DNA of 64,000 nucleotides from Lutjanus erythropterus (GCA_020091685.1 CM034601.1:4960920-5024919); one strand, 5' to 3'; counted from the stretch's first letter, positions 1 through 12,932 are shown. Notes: a model not told the origin generated them from the sequence alone. Made by a program: numbers and translations.

Positions 1-351
1 TCTGATAACCCAGTTATTACTGAGGCAGGTCAGATACATATGTCAGGACTGCATCATCTTTTGTGCAAAAGACTGTACAAAAATATACTGTGTGTGTTGG
101 TCTGTCAGGGTCCATGTGAAGTAAATTTTGTCGTCCGGGGTGTGTGTGCATAGGCTGTGTGCAGACATACGTGTACTCCCAATTTGTAGTGACCGCGGAG
201 CCTTGTTCACACTGCCATTACAGATGCTGGTCCACTGTGCAGGTGTGTGTAACACGTCCTCTCAAGTGGACTCCTGTCTGTGAATGCATCAGTTTGGAAA
301 TATAATCGAGCCCTTAGACAAATCAAGTGAGTATCTACCAAACTTTGGAAC

Positions 352-668
352 AGAACTGGGCGATATAGCTGAAAAACCTATCATGATTGTGAAGTTTGGT
401 ATCGGTCAGTGTCGCTAATTATTTATCATATGTTGTGTGCACTAAGTGGAGGAAGTGGCTAAGGTGATAAAATGAGTTCTGACCAAATACCTCAATATCA
501 ATATTGCAACAGTATTGCAGGGATCGCCATTGGTGCTTTCACAAAATATTAACTCAATGAACAACAAGCAAACAACTAGCAGGCAGGTATGTCCATAAAA
601 TTATATCACTTGACTGTAACGCAGCCTTTAAAGCTGTGAAAAGACAAAAGATGTCAGGATATCTGTCC
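352..668 (+). mobile_element. Decayed non-autonomous element of the 'ctgggcgatat' type
   Basis: It begins cagaactgggcgatatagct and includes phrases that I recall from a common percomorph repeat (ggaagtggctaaggtgataa, ccaaatacctcaatatc, ttggtgctttcacaaaat). The expected inverted right end is not evident, so the copy appears to be right-truncated or worn. No coding sequence is present. The family call is from memory. Confidence 0.5.
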
Positions 669-3600
669 ATATGATGTGACACAGGGCTTCATTCAAGCCT
701 AAATGCTGAAGGTGGCAGGCTGCAGGCAAGAAAATGAATTTGTAAACAAGGGGAAGACAAAAATAAAATCCCTTGTATTACTCTGCAGAGCTCTTATTTT
801 TCTCCTACCTTCTGCCAGCGCCTTTAAAGTGATCATTCATGGATGACAGCGATATTACCTGGGCACTGTACCTCTAAAAATGAAAGACCACTCTGGAAAC
901 AGTCTGACAGCCACCCAGTGTCTGCACCGGATTTCAGCCTCAGGTGGTATTGGGTCCTTATTATGGTGGGCTTGAATGCAACTAAAACAGAACCAAGGAC
1001 AGTGTTTTGTTCGTCTTTCTAACCATTATTCCCCAAATAATGATGATAATAATAAAAAAAGTGTCTTTTAATGGCTATGCTTCCATGAATAAAGACACCA
1101 GTACCCCACCCTTGACATACAGGACAACTCTGTATAGGCTCTGCAGCTGGAAATGAATAGTGAATGAATAGCAAAGAATAAGGTAAGGTAAAGTATAACA
1201 ACAGAGAGGAGATGGAGTGGGAACAAAAAATAAAGTAGACTATACATTTGTCCCTGTGCACTGCCAAAGACACAACCTTTAAGATACCCTTTCACTCAGA
1301 ATCAAAGTAAACATGCCTAGTGGAGAAAGCTACTTGGTCCATGTCTGTCTGGCATGTTGGTGCTGTGTAATGTCCCACAACAGCTGCTGAGAGCCTAAAC
1401 CCACAGCAGCAGCACCAATCCCACCCTATCTGACTGAATAGCAAACATAATCTGCTGTTGGGCAGATTAACAGAAGACCACAGCAGCATGGAAATGAGGT
1501 TAGGCAGCCAGCGTTTCAGAGAGGCTCTTCATAATCTGCAAATCCCTCCATCGAGGTCACCAGGAGGAAAGCCGACGGACCAAAGACTGACTGCGATTTT
1601 GCTCCCTCTCATAATGTCCTGAAGTAGGTGTTGTCCACATTTCAGGACTGAATGTGTCGCAATGACCTAGCAGCGCTCTACCGTTCCATCTTTCACACTG
1701 TTGCTCAGAAATTAGATGACTAAACCAGCACGTCTTGACAGTACCACAGTGGCGGCTGGTGACATCAAAGTAAGCACCAAAACAATGCAGTATCTCTTAA
1801 AAGCATCATTTTATTCAATCCTCTTGTCTGCATTAACCATACAGGCCAAATGCAGAAGATTATTTATCAAGGATGTGGATATGCAGTCCTGTCATGAAGA
1901 TTACGACAAATCAGAGCACAAATTACAAAAATAAAATGCTTTTAGTCGCCAGTTTATGACTTAATACAGTCTAATACAATAGCAATTCTATAAAGCCTGC
2001 TTTCAAGAAAGTAGAAGTTTTTCTGGGAAGTGTTAATTCAACTTTATGGCCATTTTGGAGGCTGTTTGTGTTGCTATTGAACTGCTTTACGTTGCACTTC
2101 TCATATACAAGTCTACCCTCACTGATACAAATTGTGTGGACAGAACAACTCTCACTATAAGAAGGGCAAAATCAGTCACACTTTGGGGGGAACAAACGGG
2201 GGTGAAAGGTTGGGGGCATTAAGGGAGAAAGATGTCAGCACGTTAAAATAAAGCACTAATGACTCTGATACTCACACACCTGACTCACAGTCTGAGTAGC
2301 AAAAAGTATTCACGCTTATATTAAAGACATGATTATGTGGCTGTAATGTTCACAGCCTGTCTCGTGTTGACAGAGACAGGTGACAGGCCCACTTGAGACA
2401 GATGGACTCTGTGGCTGGGATGACACAGAGTCGGAAGAAGGGGGGAAAATTTGCTTGTCATGTTTCCGTCACTGCCGATCGCAGCTGGAGCTGATAAAAT
2501 ACCTGTCATCACTGCAGAGTCATTTGGCCCGGGAATCAAGGCTGATTGCACTTGATGTCAGTGATGAGTTAATGGGGATTTTGTCCTCTGTAAGTCAGCT
2601 GTGGGCTACAATTTTAGCCACATTTTTTTAGCCTGTATCTGTTTACGTTTTGTCAAACTGGCACGACTCAAAATATGACAAATTAACCATAAGCAGTTCC
2701 TGTTTGCAATATATCAGCACACAGAAAAGTGTCCTTTTCTCTGACAGGGAGTGTCTTTATGGACATTTATTTGAGTTGGACATCAGAGATGATATATCCC
2801 CCGAAGGTGTAAGCTGCACCGAATCTAGAAATATATCATTTGTTCTGATTTGACTGAGTCATGACTCAGAAGAGGAGGAGTAAGACTTTTGATGTACCTG
2901 TCCCTTCCACCTCACACAGCGCCTTTTCTTTTCATCTCTCCTTCGACGCCCTCGCACAATTCCCCCGCAACCCCCCATGGAGGCGCGCCTCACAGTTCTG
3001 GGTTAAAAATGTGCAATGATTTGAATTTGTTTTTTTCAAGTGGTAAAAGACCATCATGTGAGCATTATACAGTCCATCATAATACTGAAACTAGACCTGG
3101 ACCTTCCACTGCTGTGTCTGCTTGTTTTTATATATCAAAATATCTTTATTATTCTAATACCACACACTCACATTACTTTAACTGGACCAGAGGTTGAGCT
3201 ACAGCAGGAAGTGTGTTATTTGAAGACACACACACACACTTTTTTCTTGTTAGCTGTGTAGATAAGCTGCTCATCAGTACATGCACTATAGGCTGTGAGT
3301 CCCACGTCATGATGAATAACAACCTGGTGTTTTATGAGTGCTAGTATCATTAACTTAGGGAGACTGTATCCAGGGTACAGTCTACTTTGTTTACTACTTT
3401 GTTGGCAATTTCAGGGCAGCTGCCTGCTTTATAAACCTGAGAAAATTAGATTTTACGAGGTGCAGAGGACTGTCTGAATACATCATCAGTTATGGCCTCT
3501 GTAATGCTAAAGATGCCGGTGTACTCTATCAGAGGTGCTTGTCAGGTGGTCTGTATAGCTCTGGAAACCTCCTCCCCCTACGCATTTGCGACGTCGTATT

Positions 3601-3967
3601 GACAGGGGCTGCGTCTGACTATTTATGCATCTCTCTGCAACTGACAGTCCCATTCACCCACTTCACACCCTGATTGGTCAGCTGTGCAGAGGTTAGGAAG
3701 GAGCGAGGCTTTGAACTCGTCTCTCTGGCTGTCTTTTGTCATTCATGACACAAGTCTTTCTGTCACGTTTCAAGTGAACAACCAAGTGCAAAAACTATGA
3801 ATGTATTTCAGAGGGGTATGTGTACAGTTATTTGGACAATGTCAGGTCTTCCATTTTCACTCCACCTCCATTTATGGATATTTAGAACAACTATTAACAC
3901 ATCTGTTTCCTTGCATTGGACAACACTACAACAACAATATACTTCTGCCTTAAGTGTGGAAATTTGT

Positions 3968-4050
3968 AGAGATGGGGCTGATCCAATCCAATATTGGTAT
4001 CAGGGGCTGATATTGACGGATTTCCTCAGATATCAGGCTAATGTAATCAA
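3968..4050 (+). mobile_element. End fragment of a 'gagatgggrcygatcc' repeat
   Basis: The text tagagatggggctgatccaa followed by tccaatattggtatcagg is the mirror image of the piece at 14755-14807, which ends ggatcagattggtcccatct. Each therefore looks like one terminus of the same inverted-repeat family. The other terminus of this copy was not found. Confidence 0.5.
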
Positions 4051-4268
4051 ACCACGTGCTGAGGATCCAGGTCATCATTATGTAGCACAAAACAAGAAAT
4101 CAATTAAACCTTTACGGTATTTCCTCAATGATATTTGTTACAAGGGACCTTCGCTCTGAGTCCCATACCAACATGCAGCTGGAGTGAAGAAATGAACTAG
4201 CTACCTCACTTGTGGTTGAAACCACCATGTTCTGATTATACACATTACAAACACTAACAAACAGAAAC

Positions 4269-4390
4269 ACATTTTGGATCTTGGAAAATCTAGCAAACCT
4301 GACAAACTTTTTGTTACTTTTTGAAAGTGTTTGTAAAGCATTAAGGCATCATGGGAAATGGGGGCCTGCTCTCAGCACTATCTGCAGCAC
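4269..4390 (+). repeat. Copy 1 of a local ~120-bp direct repeat
   Basis: It shares a series of blocks with 4806-4922: cattttgga, tagcaaac.tgacaaact, gtgtttgtaaagca, gcatcatgggaaatg, gcctgct.tcagcactatct. The copies are diverged by roughly a fifth. They lie in the same orientation, about 540 bases apart. Confidence 0.75.
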
Positions 4391-4687
4391 AGAAAAGAAG
4401 TGACTTCAGTAGTGTGGAAGTGGTTTGGTTAAAAAAAGATCAGATGTACAGTAAACCATGAATATCTAAGAAGTGCAGGAAGACAGTAACAGCGAAACGA
4501 GGCAATACAATAAACTGATTTTACCACCTCAAGCAGAAGCTCCCACTTAAATATAAGGAGAGACAAAAGTCCTGAGAAGAGAGCTCAACAGCTGTTGTAA
4601 ACCAAAAATATTCATTAGTATTTTATCATAACATCAAGAAATATTAAATATTGTGATATGATTTTATTATTTATTCTCTATGCCTGC

Positions 4688-4735
4688 ATTAATTTCTGTC
4701 TTCACTGATACATTGAACTGAAAAATGAAAAAATG
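4688..4735 (+). repeat. Copy 1 of a 45-bp shared block
   Basis: The block att(a/g)tttctg.cttcactga.aca.tgaa.tgaaaaatg occurs here and again at 6129-6176 with about six mismatches. It is probably a piece of the same dispersed family that gives the 4269/4806 pair. Confidence 0.6.
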
Positions 4736-4805
4736 AAAGAAAAAAAATAACGGTTGAAATTTTATGCCAGCACAAAAATGACCATCAGCATCATAAACCA
4801 CATAG

Positions 4806-4922
4806 GCATTTTGGAACATAAGATAGCAAACTTGACAAACTTTCTAAACTTTTTGTTAGTGTTTGTAAAGCAGTAATGCATCATGGGAAATGAAGGCCTG
4901 CTGTCAGCACTATCTGCTGTAC
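4806..4922 (+). repeat. Copy 2 of the local ~120-bp direct repeat
   Basis: This is the partner of 4269-4390, with the same order of blocks. The following bases run into a TAGGGCTGCAAC-type end fragment at 4965-5039. The pair may be parts of one older element or two insertions of one family. Confidence 0.75.
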
Positions 4923-4964
4923 ATGTGAAAGATTTTTCACTACATACTGACATTTTGTGGCTCA

Positions 4965-5039
4965 AATAACTAACGGATTAATCAAGTAAATAATCAACAA
5001 ATTAATCGATTATGAAAGTAATTGTTAGTTGCAGCCCTA
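4965..5039 (-). mobile_element. Solo terminal fragment of the TAGGGCTGCAAC hAT family
   Basis: It ends ttgttagttgcagcccta, the reverse complement of the TAGGGCTGCAACTAAC end seen intact at 40476. It includes aaattaatcgattatgaaag, the typical subterminal block of the family. Only this end is present; the opposite end and a target duplication were not found. Confidence 0.7.
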
Positions 5040-6128
5040 TTTGGCAGATATCCGAATCAGAACTGAAAAAAGTGAATGAGGTATGTCTAGAAACTCGCAG
5101 TGAAGCTATGGTGAACGCTCTGTAGACTTGGTGCAGTTTCACCTTAAGAGGATGCGTCCGTTGACGGATAGAGCTTCTGAATTTGGATACAGCTAGTATC
5201 TCATTTTGCAGATGCAGCGACCTCAGATTTCCCCTCCAAACTGAAAGCCTTCTGGGTGCCAGGCGACTTCCAGCCGGTTCCCAGGCAGTTTCCTGTAGGT
5301 GCATTGGGCGACGGGCGCGTGTCCGTCTCCGTGTCTTTAAGCAAATAACACCCACACACTTATGAACTGACGCTCTAAGTCCATCTTTTGTGAATCCGTA
5401 TGCAAACACTGACTGACACGTGGCCTTTTGTCATCAGTTAAATAGACTACTAAAAGGCAACATTAAATTTAATGAGGGATCACACTGCCAGGTGACACGA
5501 GTTACATCCCTGTATTCTCAGCTTCTCTCTCCTGCTGCGTCTGTACTTTTAGCAGGATATGTGCTGAAAAATACATTTAATTTTGTCCTGTCACTCATTA
5601 AGACATTCTGGGGCCTGTCAGTTAATGAGAGCATGTTGGATGGAGACGACACAGCCTGTGTGGATCGTGGTGTCGCTCCTCCAGTGTCCTATCAGTGTGT
5701 TTGTGCCGTGTCTTGAATATTAATAGAGCGGAAAAGTGCCCAGAGTGGAATGAGTTTGTGGCAGCATGGAGCCTGAGCTTTCTGATGATGGTGATTAGCA
5801 GAGTGGAGGAAGGCAATTCTCCGCTGTGTCGTACAGCGGAGAAACAGATGACTGTGTTTGCTACTGCCTTATTTTCAGCTTAGTTTCAGTGCCTCATCTG
5901 GGCTGGCGCGTGGCTATGAATGTACATTCTCGTGAGCTGGCTGAGATAGAGCTGGGATCGTCTTGTGACTGCTTCTTGCATTATGTTTACAACATTGCAC
6001 ATTGCCCTGTGGAGTTCTGTATTGTAAACAAATTGTTCTTTCAGGAGCACATTGTGTGTATCCTTATGATAAATTAGACTCCAACAAACAAGACAAAATC
6101 TTCAGAGAATCAAGCACACACCTCCTCT

Positions 6129-6176
6129 ATTAGTTTCTGGCTTCACTGACACAGTGAATTGAAAAATGGAAAAAAG
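6129..6176 (+). repeat. Copy 2 of the 45-bp shared block
   Basis: This is the second copy of the cttcactgacacagtgaatt block, matching 4688-4735. The flanks show no clear inverted ends. Confidence 0.6.
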
Positions 6177-7692
6177 TACAAAAAAGTCCATAGCCCAGTA
6201 TTTTGCAAACATTAGCTAGATGTAAGAAAGGTTTCAAGCTGAGACATTTTAGTTTTGAATCTTAGACCATAATGTAATTTAATGTAATGCAAGTTGACAC
6301 TGAGCAGGCTCTAGATGCCTTCCAAACATTTCCTGCCATATTTCCTGCTTCATGCTTCATGCTGCATGCGTATCTGTCTTCAGATGAACTGTTTTTTTTT
6401 GACCAGTATTTACTTGTACGATTTGCTCAGTTATCAGCTATAAATCTACTGTGTCCCATGTAGGACAGTGGAGACACTGATGTTAAAACATTTATTGAGC
6501 AACAAAACAAATGCAAAGACTGAAGCTTCAAGATAGTTGTGGCTATCATGGGTACTTGCTACTCCCTCGCAGGCATTTTAGGGGCTTAAATAGATGACTG
6601 AGGTGCTTTGTTTTAGACCTTGTGTGTATTATTAATCAAAACTCTCTATTTTTGCCTGTTGGTGCACCACTTTGACACAGAGTAGGGTTGGGCCGACCAC
6701 TGAACCTCTACCACTGGAACACTGTGATTTAAAAGCTGTATCTGAGGTAGAGTTCCATTTTGATTTGTCAAAAAACGTACTGTTGCACCCTGTTTATTGT
6801 TTTCACATTAAAACTTCCCAGTTAGACAAACCCACAACAGTTGTTTCTTTTCTGTGGTTCACAGTTAGTGTTTTTTTCAATTGTGCTGCTATTGTTTTCT
6901 TAGCTTATCTTCCTCAGTATACGCAGCTGGCTAACTTTGTTTCAAGCATCAGAGGCTGAACACAACTAAGTTCTGGACATGTGGTGGGGAGACGAAGACC
7001 CTTTCAAACCCGGCACGTGGATGCATGATGCTCTGTTAAATTTGATGCACACATTCTTGTCTTCCTCAGGGGGGCTCCACTGGGACAGGTGTGAAATCTA
7101 GCATGTTTACCCGGGTGTCATTTTTTCATCAAATTCAACCGATCCGGGTGAATTCTGCCCGACGTTGCAATTTTTGTACAGCTGTCACAATTTTTTTTCG
7201 CAAATATGACCAGTCATTGTAGCTTCCTGTGACTTCCACCAATGATAGCAGTCTCAATGAATCGACTGATCGTTTTTTTTATTAGTCTGCCTGCTGTTTT
7301 GACTGAGTTTGAGCTCTAAAAAGATTTTGATTCTTTGTGGAATACCCCCAGGTGCTCTTCTTCATTTACAAAAAGAATATTTTGTAAGAATTTTTATAAT
7401 CAGGGTTACTTGGAACACTCAGAGCAGAGTGTGTTTTATTCTGCCTGGAACAAGTTGCCTTGATTTTTAATTAATTGTACAAATAAATAAATAAAAATGA
7501 AACTTTTATTTGCAGTTTTCACTTGCTCACACAATTTCACTGCAAAAGATGCGTAAAAACATGGTATGAAAACATGCATCAGAACTTTTAGAAAACCTGC
7601 AGCGAAATCAGACATTTTAAGCCACAGAAATCTCTGAAATCCCGCAGGGAGCCTTGGATGTACTTGTTGCAGCCATGCCATGCTGGTCTGTT

Positions 7693-7990
7693 GGCTGGTC
7701 AGTCCACCACTTTGGTCCACACTGAATATCTTGACAGCTTTTGGATGAATTGCCATGAAATCTGGCGCAGATTTTCATTTTCCTCACAGGCGACCACCTG
7801 ACTCTTCATCTTGTGCTATCAACAGGTCAAATTTTTAATTTATCCAGTGCTTGTGTTCTCACTAAATACCTTCAAAACGAATGACATTCACATCAATCTC
7901 ATCTAAGTGAGTAACTAAACAGCAGCACCTGCTGGTTAGCTGAGTTCATATTGGCCTTTTAGTGCAGTCTGTCAGCCAGAGAACATCTTA
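7693..7990 (+). repeat. Diverged dispersed fish repeat ('gtcagtccaccactttggtcc')
   Basis: Phrases such as ggtcagtccaccactttggt, ttggatgaattgccatgaaa and atcaacaggtcaaattttta match a common percomorph repeat that I recall. No coding potential or terminal structure is visible, and the class is unresolved. Confidence 0.5.
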
Positions 7991-10479
7991 AATTGGTGCA
8001 AGTCAAGCGAAGTGGCTATTATGGGGGAGTGTGTTGTGAATTTGAGGCCTTCCATTGCAGAGTCCTTTTACTTGTCTTAGCCCACTTTCATTATACACAT
8101 GTGATTGCGTCTCCCATCTGTTCCTCAAGATTATTCTGTCTTTTTCATACTCATCCTCTTTGACTGTCTGTCTCAATTACTTTCACCCGCCCACGTTCTG
8201 CTTCCACAAAACTAAACATGTGCACACATTAGCTGAAAAGTTTTCCTCTCTCCTTGTCTTGTTTTTCAAGGTCTCGTTGAGCAGCAAGAAAAGCCCCAGA
8301 GGAATATCATGGCGACGTGCGCTGAAATTTTAATCAGGAGGAAATGGGGCGGCACAATCTCGCTTCTTTTTAGTATAAATTTGCACAGACGGACTCTTGC
8401 TGCTTGTCAGGTCCTTGTGTGACACACTGAGGGCGTCTGCCTGTGACAGAAAGAGGGGAGGAAGAGTGGTGGAGAGGGTGAAGGAGAGAGGTGAGGAGGA
8501 GAAGAAGAAAAGAAGAGAGCAAGACAGAGTATGGGGAGCTGAATGGATTTTTATATTAGGCTCCTATACAGCATCTCTGTGCCTAAGCAGGGGCTGGTCA
8601 GGAGGATGGAATAATGGGTTATACATTTATCACGCACACCGGCTGAAACGCGTTCAAGGTTTTCTGGGTGACAAGTTGACCTAGACATTTGGTTACTGCA
8701 TAGAGGAATGATGCAAAAGAAAGAAAGGAAAGGTGCAGGGAAAAGCTTGAGAGTTTAAAATAAACACTGAAAAATGAATTTTAATTTGTTCCTAAACCAA
8801 AGATGATGCAAAATAACAAGGAACTGAGTGAATCGAGGCATTTTTTTCATTGACTTTAGGGAGACAGTTCTTCCTGGAAGTTGCTATGTTGCGATTATGA
8901 CGATTAATGCAATTCAGCCAATCCTCTTCCCATGAGTTCCTCCAATCATAGCCGTCCCCCAAGCAAACATCAGGCGTTATAGTTTTTTTTTTTTTTTAGA
9001 AAAGCTCTTGTGAATCAGGCATTTTAATTCATAACAATTCCAAAAAGGCTCGCAAAATCACATTTGTTTTGAAGTAAAAATGCTAACCTGTTTTAAGATG
9101 TAATTAACTTTGTATAATCAAAAAGCAGAACAAGGTTTGGCTGGATGGCCGTGTTGTTGTTAACACTATTTAGAGACTTATGCTGCATTCATGTGCTCCT
9201 CAGATGGTCGGATTTAATGAGTTGGGATGCTTCCAATGTCAGTGTGTTCATGAGCATTTGAGTTGGACTGTGGAAACAACATGGACGTTACAAAGAATAG
9301 GGTTGTTGTACTTGTAATGTCTGAGTGATGGGTTGGCGGAGACTTGTGACCCAGTTTAGATTCATGTTGCTGAAACAGTTTGAAGCTTTATATTACATTA
9401 TATTAAGTGATTTTGTCCCAGAGTTGTTACTATAGCGGTATATTCCATAAAACCACTTAAATATTGCTTTACCTGACTTATTATCAGAGTTAATGCTAAT
9501 AAATAGCTTTTCTAACTAATCTCAGCCATTCTCTGCAGACAGCAAACATGTACTTTTGTCTGAATGTATGACATCAATAGAAAAGTTGTGTACCACAATT
9601 TGCGTGCACTTTAAGAGTTATTGTTCCAAATTGAGGAGGCGTTCACATGAATGTTCCCAGTCTGGAACTAAATTTTCTTTAAGTCCCAAAGAACATGAAT
9701 GTTGCAAAAGTGAACAAACTTGGTGGTACCGAAAAGCCAAAACCACACCAGCATCCAACTGCAGTGAAGTGTATTATATGCACTGGAAATATGTTGACTT
9801 GCTGTTTAATGTTCTGCAGCTGAGCAGCTAATTAGCGATCCAGTCTGCAAACAAGACGTCAGCAGAGTATTTTTCACAGGTGAGTGTTTGTTTAGTCGCT
9901 CGTTCAGCGAAATAAGGTGCAGGACAAGATGTGTGTTCATGTTTGTAATTTAGATAAGGAGACTTTAGCAGGAAAGCTAATGTGAGATCCTGCGGCTCTT
10001 GTGCAGCAAGCTGATGTTTGGCTCAGTGTGACTGTACGCCTGCCTGTGATAGAGTGCTGACGTTACTGCTGCATGCAAGATTTGATTGGCTGTATCAAAA
10101 TAAAGTTTCCATCTACATAGAGAGCAGGACTCGGATGTTAAATTTATCTCCTGATTCCATACTATCAGGATGCTTGGATGCCAATTCAATACGTAGCACA
10201 CATTAACATTTTATGTTAAACATATGAAGTGAGATGGATTGATTTTATTATGATTATATTGTAATGCAAATGTCTGCTAGCGTGTTAATGGGAATTGCCG
10301 TTATGTGTTAGCATCAAGCTAATTGACAACCACAAGGTGGCTAGTTGCTTTGTCAAAGATGTACGTATGTCAGCTTTGTGCATCAGCATGAACATCACGC
10401 CTTAACTCCATAATGCAGAGCTATGAATCCTCCTATAATGAGATTTAGCCAACTTCAGCTTTCATATTTTTGTTTTTAG

Positions 10480-10740
10480 TCAACAGATATCTGGGGACCG
10501 TTTTGTCCCCAATGGGAAGAGATTCCCCACAATGCGTGTCCCACAGATGATGATGCTACTTGCTGCACAACTTAACCTGACATTTGCCTAAATGTAAATC
10601 CCAAACCTCAACCCTAAAAACAAGCCTCAACTCCTAACCACTCTTTGAGAAGAGAACCAGACAGTGTCCTCACTTTTCCAACGTCCTCATGTCGTCATTG
10701 TCTAAAACTTGGTCCTCAAAATGATTGAAGTACAACAGTA
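10480..10740 (+). repeat. Possible dispersed repeat ('ggggaccgttttgtccccaa')
   Basis: The sequence has paired ggggacc...gtcccc words and a run of phrases (caaacctcaaccctaaaaac, cagtgtcctcacttttccaa) that resemble a repeat common in fish introns. Ends are not defined. This is a weak call. Confidence 0.3.
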
Positions 10741-11418
10741 CACACTCAGATACACATAATAAATCTCCTCCAGCCAAATCTGTGTGGTGTGTGTGTGTAT
10801 ACTGTACATTAGTTTGTTATTCATTGTCATATTCCTCTAAGCCAGTAGTCTGATTAATAATTCACAGTGTTTCATGCAGGCAGTGGTGCCATTTGTATTT
10901 TAAGTGTTTCACTAATTGCCTCCTCCCATCGAGCTAATTATTTCTCCATTGTGCTGTGATCCTGTAATTCACGATGCAGAGTCACTGAAAGTCACTCAGT
11001 GTGTAGAATGACTAAGTGGAAGAAGAAACAGCCGCTGCCTTTGTATGCTGAGCTGCAGTATATCTGTCTGTATGTGTGCGGTTGTGTATATAAGGCCTCC
11101 GCGGAGTCGTGCGTCACAGCATTGATATTCTCCTCACAGGGTCGTCAAGCATGAAATAGAAGAGCACACTTTCTGTGGATAAACTCTCAGCAGAATGCGG
11201 TTGGATAGTGAGAGTCTGATGCTCGGGAGAAATCTCTTCGCTGACACTGATACTGACAGAGTACCGGGAGAAAATAACTTATTGTGTGTGCTGCACTGTT
11301 GTGTAACTGTCAAACAGTTTTTAAAGCTGCACACCGGTGGTTTCTGCAAAATTTGAGCTCATTAACCGCAAACTGTGTGGATTTGTCCTCGCTGCTGACC
11401 ATCTCCCAGTGTTTCCTA

Positions 11419-12236
11419 CAGGGATGTTCCTGGTGGCTAGTACGCAAAATTTGATTTAGACTAGTCGACTAGCTAACAGTAAGAAAACACTCAGAAAACA
11501 GTTAAAATTGAGCACAGTATATTAAATGATAATGTTAAACACTGTCTGAAAAATGCTGTGTGTATTAAGAGTCATTCGAAGCTATTAATCACAGTCTACA
11601 ATCGCCAAATTGTATTTTTATTGCTGCTGAAATGTATGTCACTTTGCGCTGTGCAATAAAAACATTACAAATTAACCTACAAAACTCACTTAATGCTTCC
11701 CCTTTTCAGACTTAAGAACATCACAGTGTCGGCGGGTAAATGACCCGAGGCTGACGTTAGCTGCCAGTCTGCTACACAACATAGCTAACATTAGTAGTGC
11801 TACCAGCAGCAGCAGCTCTGCTTACAGGTTAACATCCGTGTCTGTGCTGAATGTGGTCACATGTTGCTCCGGTCGAGTGATTATATACCAGTTTATTCTC
11901 TCACAGTCTACATTCAACATTATTTCCATTTTCTAGATTAAAACACTGCCAAACTGCGCTGGTTTTACGAGCTGTCATCTGACTTTACTGATAAAAACAT
12001 TCGGGGTCGCCTGGGCCATCACGGCATATGCGCTTATGGCGTATGGCGAGAGGGGCTGCCGTCTGATTGGGCTGCGGCCCTGAATAGTTGGGGGTGGCTA
12101 CATATCACCTTAGAGGCAACAGTTAAATGGCATTATGCATGAATAGAATATCGATAAATAGTTTAACCGACTAGTATTTCTGGTGCCGAGGGTGGCGACG
12201 TTTAATCGTTTAGTCGACTAATCACGCTCATCCCTA
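11419..12236 (+). mobile_element. Complete 818-bp non-autonomous hAT-type element
   Basis: The ends are inverted: CAGGGATG at the left and CATCCCTA at the right, and GACTAGTCGACTAG-like words lie just inside both ends (11460-11474 and around 12210). It is flanked by an exact 8-bp duplication, gtttccta at 11411-11418 and 12237-12244, the size made by hAT transposases. No transposase frame is present, so it is a MITE or internally deleted copy. A related truncated copy lies near 29000-29537. Confidence 0.85.
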
Positions 12237-12440
12237 GTTTCCTACAAGCTGCTTCATATGAGGTGGCGAAAACCTTGTAGCTTTGGGTGGAAGGTTGTGA
12301 GCTGTTGGAGAGGTCAAACACATCCTGACACTTGAGATCCAGATGCAAAACTGTTTCAGTCACAAGCTAATTTCTAGCTAAGCGTATTTCCAGTGCACTT
12401 TCGGTACATGATTGTACAAATACAGAATTCCAGGATTTTA

Positions 12441-12668
12441 TTCATGCATACTGTCTGTTGCACTGTTTGCACTGTTCTACACTTCTTATTGTTCAGTTTA
12501 CACTTTACTATTTATATTCTGTACCCTGTTCATGCATTAGTATTAGTATTGTTAGTATCTTTATTACTTTTATTGTATTGCCTAGTTTTTGTCTCTTTTT
12601 TCCTTATTTATTTCCTTTTTTCTATCCCTTTGCATCTTTGCTGCTGTGAGACTGGGGATAAATAAAGA
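12441..12668 (+). repeat. LINE 3'-UTR-like tail
   Basis: A T-rich stretch with tgcactgtttgcactgttct and ending gagactggggataaataaag resembles the 3' end of teleost non-LTR retrotransposons, whose usual form is ...gggattaataaagtatct. No reverse transcriptase frame precedes it. The class is tentative. Open frames here encode only hydrophobic low-complexity sequence. Confidence 0.4.
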
Positions 12669-12728
12669 GCTACTTGCCTGCCTTAGACTTTTACACACAA
12701 CTTCTGTTGCATATCTTTCCATCCTGGG

Positions 12729-12932
12729 TGAGAGATCCTTCCTCTGTGGCTCTTCCTGAGGTTTCTTACATTTTTTCCTTGTTAATGTTTTTTCAGAGGG
12801 TTAGTTTTTCCTTACCCAAATCCAGGGTCTAAGGACAGAGGGTGCTGTATGCTGTAAACATTGTGAATCCCTCCGAGGCATGTTGTGATTTGTAATTTTG
12901 CGCTATATAAATAAAATTTGACTTGACTTAAC
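12729..12932 (+). repeat. Dispersed repeat with LINE-like tail (ctatataaataaaattt...)
   Basis: It contains tcttcctgaggtttcttaca, gggtctaaggacagagggtg and cgctatataaataaaatttg, followed by a short gactt/gactt run. This is a very common teleost 3'-end repeat with a short tandem tail, as recalled. It lies directly after another LINE-like tail and about 170 bases before exon a. There is no coding part. Confidence 0.6.

Noticed and set aside
5002-5409. 135-codon reverse open frame as a possible gene
   Set aside because: No start context, splice partner or motif was recognised. It overlaps a transposon end fragment, so it is kept only as a curiosity in the findings.
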